A stretch of DNA of 8,278 nucleotides from Pseudomonadota bacterium (GTDB lineage: Bacteria; Desulfobacterota; Anaeroferrophillalia; Anaeroferrophillales; Tharpellaceae): assembly GCA_030641485.1 (NCBI GenBank), contig DAOWHJ010000121.1:1-8278 (forward strand), in the 5' to 3' direction. The stretch's first letter is position 1. The number at the start of each line of letters is the position of its first letter. The notes below the pieces were generated by a model. That model did no database searches. It saw only the letters and a list, made by a program, of their open reading frames with translations, and had not been told where the DNA came from. A program made the translations under genes and the position numbers. Shown in pieces: positions 1 to 7,690 of this stretch.

Positions 1-2
1 GT

Positions 3-1352
3 TTGCCCAACCGTTTTTCGCTTTTAGGTTTTATCTGTTTTCTTCCCGCTCTGGCTCTCTACTGGCTCGGTGAATTGGGAGGGGAATACTTGACCTTGTG
101 TCTCTCGGCTTGGCTTGTCGTGGCGGCGCTTTCATGGATGCATATGGGCTGGGAGAAGGTTAAGGTGATTGCTTTCCCGCTGTTGATGATCCCGACCATG
201 TTCCCGCTGCCGAGCTTTCTCCATAATCGTATTTCCTTAAAACTTAAATTAATCTCTTCCCAGATTGGGGTGGAGATGATGCAGATGGCCGGGATGTCGG
301 CATATCGTGAGGGGAATGTTATCGATTTAGGTTTTACGCAACTTCAGGTCGTTGATGCTTGCAGCGGCTTGCGATATCTCTTTCCGATTATCATTTTAGG
401 TTTACTTTTGGCCTGGTTTTTTCGAGCGCCTTTCTGGAAGCGGGTTCTGTTGGTGATCTCAACCATTCCCTTAATAGTTCTGACTAACAGTATTAGAATT
501 GCCGCTACCGGACTTCTCTACGAACCTTTTGGCCCCAAGGTTGCGGAAGGTTTTTTTCATGATTTTTCCGGTTGGCTCATATTTATGGTGACCTTGCTGA
601 TCCTGTTGTTTGAGATGTGGTTGTTGGGGAAACTGCCGGGCCAATTGCGGATCTCACATTCGGTGTCAGGCAGAGTTGCACCTCCTGACAATGATGGCCG
701 CCGCCAGATAGTTATGTTGGCTCTGGCGGCCATCCTGATGGGTGCCTCATTTGTGGTTTCACAAGGGGTTGAATTTAGGGAGAAAATTCCGGCAACCAAG
801 TCTCTGAGTGATTTCCCGTTGCAGATCGATTCCTGGAGTGGTCGGCGTCAACCCATGGAGCAGATATATGTTGATGCGTTAGATTTAAGTGATTACTTTA
901 TTATCGACTATCGTGATGATAGTGGTCGGGAGATTAATTTCTACACGGCCTATTACGAAAGCCAACGTAAGGGCGAATCAATTCATTCACCTGCTTCTTG
1001 TCTTTCTGGTAGTGGCTGGGTATTTAAAGATGCCGGAGAGCAAGTTCTAAATATAGCCGGTTATGGTCAGGTTCCGGTCAATCGGGCTTTTATGCTGAAG
1101 GGCGATTATCGGCAACTGGCGTACTATTGGTTCCCGCAGCGCGGTCGTAACCTGACCAATGCTTATCAATTGAAAATTTATGTTTTTTGGGATGCACTGA
1201 CCAAACAGCGCACTGATGGAGCCCTGGTCCGTATGATTACGCCGGTGGGGCAATTTGAGGATGTTGCGGCCTCTGATAAGCGTTTGCAAGCGTTTATGAG
1301 TAAGGCCCTGCCGTTGTTGGATCAGTATATTCCGGGCAAAGAGCTTAAATAG
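3..1352 (+). CDS. xrtD: Exosortase fused to EpsI domain, XrtD-like (probably 5'-truncated by window edge)
   Basis: Membrane cysteine protease/transpeptidase expected to cut PEP-CTERM-like C-terminal sorting signals at the cytoplasmic membrane. The three exosortase catalytic residues are visible: Cys120 in VVDACSGLRYLFP, Arg165 in TNSIRIAATG and His186 in EGFFHDFSGW, between hydrophobic segments at about 124-141, 147-165 and 189-208. A further membrane segment (about 235-253) leads into an EpsI domain (about 255-445) with the motif IHSPASCLSGSGW (His328, Cys333). The fusion and the wording around the catalytic Cys resemble VPLPA-CTERM-specific XrtD; an XrtA-type fusion is the main alternative. 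The first codon here is a TTG at the very edge. Only about 70 residues precede the FPLP segment, and the usual N-terminal YSHG-like region is absent, so the true start probably lies outside the window. The transferase gene follows after 55 bp and is probably co-transcribed. No substrate gene is visible. Confidence 0.88.
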   Translation: MPNRFSLLGFICFLPALALYWLGELGGEYLTLCLSAWLVVAALSWMHMGWEKVKVIAFPLLMIPTMFPLPSFLHNRISLKLKLISSQIGVEMMQMAGMSAYREGNVIDLGFTQLQVVDACSGLRYLFPIIILGLLLAWFFRAPFWKRVLLVISTIPLIVLTNSIRIAATGLLYEPFGPKVAEGFFHDFSGWLIFMVTLLILLFEMWLLGKLPGQLRISHSVSGRVAPPDNDGRRQIVMLALAAILMGASFVVSQGVEFREKIPATKSLSDFPLQIDSWSGRRQPMEQIYVDALDLSDYFIIDYRDDSGREINFYTAYYESQRKGESIHSPASCLSGSGWVFKDAGEQVLNIAGYGQVPVNRAFMLKGDYRQLAYYWFPQRGRNLTNAYQLKIYVFWDALTKQRTDGALVRMITPVGQFEDVAASDKRLQAFMSKALPLLDQYIPGKELK

Positions 1353-1407
1353 CAGCTTGATAGCGGGCTCCCGATGATTTACCCTACTACTTTTTTGTGA
1401 CGTTACC

Positions 1408-3060
1408 ATGGTTAATTTTACTACTCTACTTACAGCTCTCTTTATCACCGTCGTCATGGTCCCCTTTTTTCGGGGGTTGGCCTATAAGTTTAATGCTGTA
1501 GATCTGCCGGATGAACGTAAGGTGCATGTTCGGCCCATGGCTCGAACCGGCGGCCTGGCTATGGCGGTCGGAGCTCTGGTCCCGTTGGTTTTGTGGGCTT
1601 CACCAGATCTTTTTTTACGGTCTCTGCTTTTTGCATCTTCAATTATTGTGGCTGCCGGGTTCGCCGATGACTTGGTCGATTTAAGCCCCCGAGCTAAGTT
1701 CGGGGCGCAGGTGCTGGCGGCGGCGGTAATCATTGTTTATGGTGGGGTAAAGATTCAGCATTTGGGCGGATTACTGCCTGATGGCTGGCTACTGCCTTTT
1801 TGGCTCTCTATTCCCCTAACCATGTTGGTCGTTGTCGGGGTGACCAATGCGATTAACCTGGCTGACGGTCTGGATGGTTTAGCGGGTGGCATTTCAATTA
1901 TTGCTTTTATCGTTTTAGGGTTCTTGGGTTTCAGGGTTGGTAACCCGGTGGTAACCTTAGTTGCTGCTGCCGTGGTCGGTGCAATTTTTGGCTTTTTGCG
2001 TTTTAATACCTATCCCGCAACAATCTTTATGGGTGATGCCGGAAGTCAACTGCTTGGTTTTCTGGCAATTGTCCTGGCAATTCAGTTAACTCAGAACAAC
2101 ATCGCTTTAAGTCCCGCTCTGCCCCTCCTTTTTCTCGGTTTTCCCATTCTTGATACGCTGACGGTTATGTTGGCTCGGATCTATCACGGCAAATCACCTT
2201 TCAGCGCCGATAAGAACCATTTTCACCATAAATTAATGCGCTTAGGCCTCTCTCATTCGGAAGCAGTTCTGGCTATCTACTTGTTGCAGGTGGTACTTGT
2301 TTTGACTGCCTATGGGATGCGTTACTGCTCGGATTGGCTGATATTGGGAGGTTATCTGGTTTTTTGTACAGTTGTAAGCCTGTTTTTCTTTCTTTCAGCT
2401 CATTTTGGGTGGCGTCTAAAGCGGCGGCAGGAGGGTGAGTTTAATGAGCTGCAGAAACGGTTGATAGAGTTGGATAAATTGACCTTTATGTTGAAGACTA
2501 TCTTTCGTTTGTTGCAGGTAAACTTCGGTCTGGTATTGTTGATAGTTACCTTGCCCTCTACCGTGGTGCCGACTTGGTTGGCCTGGGTTAGCGTGATTTC
2601 GGCTGGTTTGTTGCTGGTAAGTCTGGTTCGGCATAAATCACGTAAATTTCATAATATATTGTTGCGTTTATCAGTCTACTTTACGCTGCCAGTTATGGTC
2701 TATAGCCGGGCAATCAGTAAGGGTCTCTCTGGTGCCGGTGCCTGGTGGTGTGACTACGGGATTTACGGTGATGTCGCCTACTTTACACTTGTACTACTGT
2801 CGTTGTTGTTACTTAAGTTTACCCGGCGTTCAGGTTACAAGAGTACGCCGCTCGATTTTCTGATCTTGGGGGTGGTGCTTCTGGTTCCAGTAATTACGCC
2901 ACAGCCTGTGGCTGGCGTGAGTATGGGGGCGGTGGCGGTTAAAATTATTGCTCTTTTCTTTGCCTTTGAGGTCATTATTGAAGAGTCCAGAAGATGGAAT
3001 TGGGGCCTGGACCTGGTTGTGGTGGGCAGTTTGTTTCTGGTCGGGCTTAAATGGCTTTAG
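1408..3060 (+). CDS. WecA/MraY-family undecaprenyl-phosphate sugar-1-phosphate transferase with long membrane C-terminal extension
   Basis: Integral membrane enzyme predicted to move a (HexNAc) sugar-1-phosphate from a UDP-sugar to undecaprenyl phosphate, the first step of lipid-linked polysaccharide synthesis. Family motifs appear in order: PDERKVHVRPMARTGG (34-49), GFADDLVDL with Asp87/Asp88, NAINLADGLDGLAGG (147-161), FMGDAGS with Asp210, and HFHH (271-274) before the KLMRLG loop. The core ends near residue 340, which matches the usual 320-370 residue length. Residues about 345-550 are extra: a charged amphipathic stretch (340-368), then roughly six hydrophobic segments (about 370-386, 388-406, 415-432, 454-470, 483-498, 505-522, 533-548) with no motif I recognise. 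The ATG at 1408 has no clear Shine-Dalgarno, but it gives the normal N-terminal membrane segment before PDERK. The exosortase neighbour suggests a role in the exopolysaccharide of that system. The sugar specificity cannot be read from the sequence. Confidence 0.9.
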   Translation: MVNFTTLLTALFITVVMVPFFRGLAYKFNAVDLPDERKVHVRPMARTGGLAMAVGALVPLVLWASPDLFLRSLLFASSIIVAAGFADDLVDLSPRAKFGAQVLAAAVIIVYGGVKIQHLGGLLPDGWLLPFWLSIPLTMLVVVGVTNAINLADGLDGLAGGISIIAFIVLGFLGFRVGNPVVTLVAAAVVGAIFGFLRFNTYPATIFMGDAGSQLLGFLAIVLAIQLTQNNIALSPALPLLFLGFPILDTLTVMLARIYHGKSPFSADKNHFHHKLMRLGLSHSEAVLAIYLLQVVLVLTAYGMRYCSDWLILGGYLVFCTVVSLFFFLSAHFGWRLKRRQEGEFNELQKRLIELDKLTFMLKTIFRLLQVNFGLVLLIVTLPSTVVPTWLAWVSVISAGLLLVSLVRHKSRKFHNILLRLSVYFTLPVMVYSRAISKGLSGAGAWWCDYGIYGDVAYFTLVLLSLLLLKFTRRSGYKSTPLDFLILGVVLLVPVITPQPVAGVSMGAVAVKIIALFFAFEVIIEESRRWNWGLDLVVVGSLFLVGLKWL

Positions 3061-3104
3061 GGGGTGGCGATCAAGGCGATCAAGGGCTTCAAGTTGTGTC
3101 ACTG

Positions 3105-4316
3105 TTAACTAAATATTTTTTTGAAGAGAGATTTTTTTTTCTGGATTTCGACCTCCGTTTCAGGTTCCCCAGGGGCTACCATCATCTGTCCATTAAACTC
3201 CTGAGACCTCTTTAACTGTTTCAATTCTGCCAGAAGCAGTTGGTAGCGGTTATTTAATGCCCACCTTTTCTCAATATCTTTCTGTAGCAGATGGAAAATT
3301 TCCAAGGTTAATTGGTCCCGAGTTGTCCGGTCTGAGCTTAACTCCTGCAGTTGGGTGGCTTGAGCTTCAACCATGCTCTCAAGAAATGAAACTCTGGAAC
3401 CTAAAGTTTCTAGAGCCTCATTTTGAACATGACTATTCTCACTAGAGTTTTGGGCAACTTGATCTTCATATTCTTTGAGGTCTGGTTCTTCGCCACCAAA
3501 CAGGGAGCTTTCTGAGCGCGCTTCGATTACTTCATTGATAGTTTCTTCGTCAATTGTTGTCAAGCCATCGGCATAACCATGAACCAGAGCCATATCACAA
3601 ATATAGTTGATCAGGCGCGGAATACCCTGGCTCTCAGCCCAGACAGCAGAGATTGCCTGGTCGGTAAAAAGGGTGGCATAGGTTGGGCAGCCAGCAACAT
3701 GGAGCCGGTGCCTGATATATTCTCTGAGTTCATCTTGGTCTTTTAAGCCTTCAAGGTGGTAATGGACGGTGATGCGCTGGAGAAATTGACGGAGATGGGG
3801 GCGTCTAAGTTTTTGTCGTAACTCTGGTTGACCGACGAGGATGATCTGGACTAGATGCTCTTTCTCCGCTTCGAGGTTAGAGAGCATCCGAATCTCTTCT
3901 AAGGTACGATCTGGAAGGTTTTGGGCCTCATCAATAATCAGGGCAACCCGAATTTGTTTTTGTCGGGAGCGCAAGAGAAAATCCTGGAAGAGGATAATCA
4001 TTTCCCCTTTGTCGAGACCATCGTGTTCAAGCTCAAACCTGCGGCAGATGAGCTTGAAGAAAAGCTCAGGATCAACATCAGTGTGACTGATTAAGCCAAC
4101 GTGAAGGTCGGTTGGGATTTTGCGGAGAAGATAGTTGATCAGCGTCGTCTTGCCGCAGCCAACCTCGCCAGAGATGACAACAAAGCCCTTGTTTTCATAT
4201 ACAGCATATTCTAAATGAGTATAGGCATTGTCGTGGCCGGAGCTCATATAGAGGAAATGCGGGTTGGGCAAGAGGTCGAAAGGTTTCTCTTCTAGGTTGT
4301 AAAAATCTTCGTACAT
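3105..4316 (-). CDS. Exosortase/EPS-system-associated ExeA/GspA-like AAA ATPase
   Basis: Cytoplasmic P-loop ATPase of the ExeA-like family routinely found in PEP-CTERM/exosortase EPS loci (TIGR03015-type); its biochemical role there is not established. The start MYEDFYNLEEKPFDLLPNP is the family's typical N-terminus. Walker A is GEVGCGKTT (50-58), Walker B is VALIIDEAQNL with Asp129/Glu130, a sensor-1-like ILVGQPEL lies at 159-166, QRITVHYHL (180-188) is the arginine-finger region, and GIPRLIN (231-237) is the sensor-2 motif. The ATPase part ends near residue 270. The remaining ~130 residues hold an acidic linker, a probable coiled coil (about 300-370) and a basic tail KKKSLFKKIFS, which could dock on a partner or membrane. 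It is the last gene of the minus-strand operon, 17 bp after the CpsD-like gene. Its Shine-Dalgarno is weak (AGAG about 11 nt upstream), so translational coupling is possible. Confidence 0.9.
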   Translation of the reverse strand: MYEDFYNLEEKPFDLLPNPHFLYMSSGHDNAYTHLEYAVYENKGFVVISGEVGCGKTTLINYLLRKIPTDLHVGLISHTDVDPELFFKLICRRFELEHDGLDKGEMIILFQDFLLRSRQKQIRVALIIDEAQNLPDRTLEEIRMLSNLEAEKEHLVQIILVGQPELRQKLRRPHLRQFLQRITVHYHLEGLKDQDELREYIRHRLHVAGCPTYATLFTDQAISAVWAESQGIPRLINYICDMALVHGYADGLTTIDEETINEVIEARSESSLFGGEEPDLKEYEDQVAQNSSENSHVQNEALETLGSRVSFLESMVEAQATQLQELSSDRTTRDQLTLEIFHLLQKDIEKRWALNNRYQLLLAELKQLKRSQEFNGQMMVAPGEPETEVEIQKKKSLFKKIFS

Positions 4317-4333
4317 AGTTTAAATCTCTAAAT

Positions 4334-5209
4334 TTATTCACGGGCCTTGTTGAGGATGGTGCCTATGAGGTGTTCTTTGCCGATACGATCAATGGCGAGC
4401 TTAATGTCGTTGCGTGACGTGGCTTCGGCTTCAACCACCAGAACTATACCGTCGACGAACCTTGAAAACAGGAGTGAGTCGGCGGCGGTTAGAATGTCAG
4501 GTCCATCGAAGACCAGGATGCGTTCAGGATAGCGCTCTTTCATCTCTTTGACAAGATTTTCCATGCGCGAAGCCCCAAGGACCTCAGATGAGGTTGCTAA
4601 AGGTCGTCCGCCCGGTAGTATAGTCAGTTTGTCGATGCCTGGGTTAATCAAAATCTCAGGCAACGAGACCTTGCCGAGAAGGTAGTCAGCTAAGCCTAGG
4701 CCCTGGGGCAGGCCAAAGTATTCAGTTATTGTCGGGTTTCTGAGATTGGCATCAATCAAAAGTACAGTTCTTTCGATCTCCTGAGCTAGGCTGATCGCTA
4801 AGCTGATTGCATTAACAGTTTTTCCCTCACCAGGCCTTGGGCTCGTAATTAAAACTGAATTTCCCCCACTGGGCAGGAGGCGTTGCAGCATCTGGGTGCG
4901 TAGAATCTTAACCTGGTCGGCTGCGGGATGAAGTCTGCAGTCATAGATAACCTTAAATTTTTCCAGACTTTGATGGTTGAGTTCTTCGGTCCGAGTTTGA
5001 GTTGTTCCCTTTACTTGGTTGCCCGATTGTAGAGGTGCTTGGGCCAGGTTTTTATCACTCTTCAGAGTTTGCGGGGGCGTGGTTGCCTGGGGTTCCTGTT
5101 CGACTGGCACTGAAGCTTCTGCCCCGAGTGGGGTGGGGTCAGTTTTGAGGCCTTCAGAGTTCTCCTGGCGGGCTCGGGCCAGAGCTTTCTTTAGTTTATC
5201 GTGTGACAT
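4334..5209 (-). CDS. CpsD/CapB-like (exosortase-associated) BY-kinase-type ATPase, lacking a C-terminal tyrosine cluster
   Basis: Cytoplasmic P-loop partner of the adjacent Wzz/GumC-like membrane protein; together they would form a split bacterial tyrosine kinase controlling polysaccharide length and export. Residues 1-80 are a polar, Pro/Gln/Thr-rich N-terminus beginning MSHDKLKKALARARQ, as in exosortase-associated members. A conserved HPAADQVKILRTQ stretch (94-106) precedes Walker A SPRPGEGKT (123-131). Walker A' reads VLLIDANLRNP (Asp153, with Asn155 where DADLR is usual). Walker B reads ILVFDGPDIL (Asp235, where D-x-PP is usual). The last tyrosine is Tyr227 and the protein ends LNKARE, so the typical C-terminal Tyr cluster is missing. 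Kinase autophosphorylation is therefore uncertain, while ATP-binding as a MinD-like ATPase is likely. The start is supported by AGAGGA five nt before ATG. The stop TAA lies 17 bp before the next gene. Confidence 0.88.
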   Translation of the reverse strand: MSHDKLKKALARARQENSEGLKTDPTPLGAEASVPVEQEPQATTPPQTLKSDKNLAQAPLQSGNQVKGTTQTRTEELNHQSLEKFKVIYDCRLHPAADQVKILRTQMLQRLLPSGGNSVLITSPRPGEGKTVNAISLAISLAQEIERTVLLIDANLRNPTITEYFGLPQGLGLADYLLGKVSLPEILINPGIDKLTILPGGRPLATSSEVLGASRMENLVKEMKERYPERILVFDGPDILTAADSLLFSRFVDGIVLVVEAEATSRNDIKLAIDRIGKEHLIGTILNKARE

Positions 5210-5214
5210 TAATA

Positions 5215-5220
5215 TCCTCT
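5215..5220 (-). promoter_or_regulatory. Ribosome binding site of the CpsD-like gene, overlapping the upstream stop codon
   Basis: On the minus strand AGAGGA lies five nt before the ATG at 5209 and shares bases with the TAG stop (5219-5221) of the Wzz/GumC-like gene. It is the clearest Shine-Dalgarno in the operon and fixes the start. The overlap points to translational coupling of the two partner proteins. Confidence 0.75.
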
Positions 5221-7003
5221 ATATTCCCATACGGCGCATAATTTTTATCCAGACAATATCGAGCGGCAGGTAGTAGAAATGGATTGCCGCAAGGGCGGTC
5301 GCAAGAGTTCCGACTATAAATAGAATGATGAAGGCATAGCGTAGGCGCCGGCGCCGGCGTTCCTGATTATTCTCCATGACGGGCATCGTGCTTAAAATTG
5401 GCAGTCCGGTTAATCGAGCGAGATCGGCACTATTTTTGATTGTTGTATTAAGGTTTTCACGTAAAGCCGCAACTCCGGTGGCTAAACCTAAGGCCAGGAC
5501 AAAACCGATCAAGGCAATTGCCAGTCGATTTGGTTTGGCCGGTCTTTCTGGAGTTAAGGCCGGGTCAATGATCGTGAAGCGTTCACCCTGCTGCGACTCT
5601 TCCATCTCTTGGGCAACCTGGGCTTCGGTAAGTTTTTGGATGACATCAGCATTGCGGAATTGAGCCTGTTCCAGCTCTCTAATCATCCTTTTGTAATCTC
5701 TTTCGACCAGTGGTGCATTCTCAAGGCGAAGTTGGTACTCTTCAAACTTCTGTTTATTTCGTTGAATCGAGGCTTTGAGTGCGGCAATTTCAAGGCTTGC
5801 CGACTTGATCTGAACCTGAATGTTGATGTAGGCGGGGTTAGTCACACTCTTCGCGGTAAAGTTGGTTTTTGGATCACGGTTTTTGATCTCCACACTGCTC
5901 TTTTCAATCTCCAGTTTGAGGCTGCTGATCTCCTTAGATAAACTGACTCGGTCCGGATGTTTGGCGCCCAGTTTACCTTCGAGTTTCTTTTGGCGACGAT
6001 TTAAGATTTCAAGCTGTTCCTGTTTCGCTTCCAATTCGGCCACAGCTGAAACCTGATCCGGCTCCTGGGCTTCAAGCTCGGCAATTTCGCGTTTTGTTTT
6101 GATGATGTCTGGATGTTTGTTAGAGTAGCGCGATTTAAGGCTTAGGAGCTGTAATCGTAGAGATTTTAGACGTTCAGCCGGAGGTAGAAGCAGGCGTCCC
6201 TCATCGCTGCGCAGAGGGGTTGAGTTTAGTTGGGGGTCGATGCTGGCGAGCTGGCCTTCGAGGTAGAGTTTACGTTCATGCAAAGAACTTAATTGCATGT
6301 GATTTTGTTCTAGGTCACGGCTTAAGCGGTTGACTGCCTGGAGGTTGACATTGTTGAATTCAGGTAGTTCACGGCCATGTTTTTGTTTGAAACGGCTGAG
6401 TTTTTCCTCAAGCTCATTAATCTGTTTTGCCAGCTCGTTGCGCTCCTGTCTTAAAAATGAGGTAATGTTGGTTACCCGTTTTTCACGTTGGCGCAGATTC
6501 TCTTCAAGGTAGAGTGACGCTAAACGGTTGGTTACTCTGGCGACAGTGTTCGGGTTTTTGCCTTCATAGGCGAGATTGAAGGCAATTGTTGCGGTACTCG
6601 GACGTCCGGTGCGGCGGTCGACGACATCGGCGCTGACCGTCTGTAGAGAGATATCTTTACGGAGTCGTTCAATGATCTCTTCATGAGTGTGGCGCTTTTT
6701 CATTTTAGGATAGAGTGTGAAACGGTCGATAATCTCTTTGAGGCGGGGCCGACTCATTATCTGCTGGGTTATAATCTGGAGGCGCTCTTCGACATAGCTG
6801 GTTATGGTGGTTCGGACAAATTCTTGGGGGATTTGCTGCTCTTCAATCAAAATTGTGGTGTTGGCGCGGTAGACCGGAGGTAGAAACAGGGCTAAGGCAA
6901 TTGCTGCCAGCCAAGTAATAATGAAAAGCGCGATGAAGAGATTTTTCTGGCGCCTGATAATTCCCGAAATCTGTTCTAGGGAGATGCCTTCAGTTTCTTG
7001 CAT
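5219..7003 (-). CDS. Wzz/GumC-like exopolysaccharide chain-length determinant protein
   Basis: Inner-membrane polysaccharide co-polymerase expected to set chain length and bridge to the outer export protein, with the CpsD-like ATPase as its cytoplasmic partner. A cytoplasmic N-terminus (1-21) leads to membrane segment 1 (about 22-42) followed by LPPVYRANTTILIEE, the Wzz signature. A long periplasmic region (about 165-460) is rich in coiled coil. The PALTPERPAKPNR stretch (481-493) precedes segment 2 (about 492-514), and after a basic RRRRRLR patch (549-555) a third segment (about 556-578) ends in LDIVWIKIMRRMGI. At 594 residues it is somewhat longer than typical members of about 500. The HPD motif of the family occurs twice (296-299 and 348-351). 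Its TAG stop overlaps the Shine-Dalgarno of the next gene. Its own Shine-Dalgarno is weak (AGAG about 11 nt upstream). Confidence 0.9.
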   Translation of the reverse strand: MQETEGISLEQISGIIRRQKNLFIALFIITWLAAIALALFLPPVYRANTTILIEEQQIPQEFVRTTITSYVEERLQIITQQIMSRPRLKEIIDRFTLYPKMKKRHTHEEIIERLRKDISLQTVSADVVDRRTGRPSTATIAFNLAYEGKNPNTVARVTNRLASLYLEENLRQREKRVTNITSFLRQERNELAKQINELEEKLSRFKQKHGRELPEFNNVNLQAVNRLSRDLEQNHMQLSSLHERKLYLEGQLASIDPQLNSTPLRSDEGRLLLPPAERLKSLRLQLLSLKSRYSNKHPDIIKTKREIAELEAQEPDQVSAVAELEAKQEQLEILNRRQKKLEGKLGAKHPDRVSLSKEISSLKLEIEKSSVEIKNRDPKTNFTAKSVTNPAYINIQVQIKSASLEIAALKASIQRNKQKFEEYQLRLENAPLVERDYKRMIRELEQAQFRNADVIQKLTEAQVAQEMEESQQGERFTIIDPALTPERPAKPNRLAIALIGFVLALGLATGVAALRENLNTTIKNSADLARLTGLPILSTMPVMENNQERRRRRLRYAFIILFIVGTLATALAAIHFYYLPLDIVWIKIMRRMGI

Positions 7004-7031
7004 AGTGTTTTTGGTCTCTAGTTGATTATGT

Positions 7032-7640
7032 TTATGGGACGACTATGACATCACCGCGTTTTAAGACAATATTCTGGCTTAAATTTTTGCCTTTTTCAAC
7101 TTCATTATAGTCAAAAGGGATCTTTTTCATGATGCCATTCTCATGGCGCAAAATATAAATTTTACTGTCGGCGGCAAAAGGATTGAGCCCGCCGGCCATT
7201 GCGAGTAGTTGCATCGCAGTGGTTTCCATGTCGATGGGGAACAAGCCGGGTTTGTTGACCTTGCCGATCACGTACGCTTTGAGCGAGTTGATTTGGCGCA
7301 ACATGACGGTTACCGTGGCTTCAGGGACATAATCCTGCAGGCGTTTACTGATCTCCTGGCGGAGATCAGTAACGGTCATGGTTGCAATGTCAATATCACC
7401 AATCAGGGGGAAGGTGATCACTCGATCTGGAGGAACGATCACTTCACGACTTAAAGACTCCTCTTTCCAGACCGAGATCTCAAGAACATCACCCGGTCCG
7501 ATAGTGTAACCTACACGTTCAGCACTGTAAGCTGAGCCGGGTAGGGCGGCAAAGATGAACAGCCAGAGGGCTAATATGGTAAATATAGGTTGTCTGAGGT
7601 TCAAACGCTGAAAGTTTTTTTGGCTCGTCAGTAGGTACAT
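7032..7640 (-). CDS. Short SLBB-domain polysaccharide export protein (Wza-like, exosortase-associated type)
   Basis: Secreted export component related to the base of Wza, probably working in the periplasm or outer membrane with the Wzz/GumC-like protein. A signal peptide is visible: basic N-region, hydrophobic core about 18-33, and LPGSAYSAER with likely cleavage near residue 37 or 40. There is no lipobox Cys, and the mature chain has no Cys, so lipidation is not expected. The polysaccharide-export domain starts at YTIGPGDVLEISVWKEESLS (45-64) and runs to about 114. One SLBB domain follows (AYVIGKVNKPGLFPI, 122-136, then MAGGLNPFA, 148-156) and the protein ends GDVIVVP. At 202 residues it lacks the second SLBB domain and C-terminal helix of E. 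coli Wza, which is normal for the exosortase-associated short type (TIGR03027-like). It is the first gene of the minus-strand operon. The ATG has only a weak GGA about 8 nt upstream. Confidence 0.92.
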   Translation of the reverse strand: MYLLTSQKNFQRLNLRQPIFTILALWLFIFAALPGSAYSAERVGYTIGPGDVLEISVWKEESLSREVIVPPDRVITFPLIGDIDIATMTVTDLRQEISKRLQDYVPEATVTVMLRQINSLKAYVIGKVNKPGLFPIDMETTAMQLLAMAGGLNPFAADSKIYILRHENGIMKKIPFDYNEVEKGKNLSQNIVLKRGDVIVVP

Positions 7641-7690
7641 GGCAATTGTCCAAGGTAATAAATGTTGAGGATATCTTGTTCCGATTAGCC

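Noticed and set aside
557..799. Antisense open frames inside the exosortase and other genes
   Set aside because: They are shadows of genes with clear family motifs in the opposite frame and show no features of their own.
1353..1407. Separate promoter or terminator between the exosortase and transferase genes
   Set aside because: Only a cggg/cccg pair with a 2-nt loop is present and no -35/-10 pair is convincing, so co-transcription is simpler.
3092..3121. Possible intrinsic terminator after the plus-strand transferase gene
   Set aside because: agttg/ttaact gives only a 4-5 bp stem with a loop of about 9 nt, and the T-run starts after intervening A's. It is too weak to call, although the T-rich stretch is real and partly reflects the Lys codons of the ATPase on the other strand.
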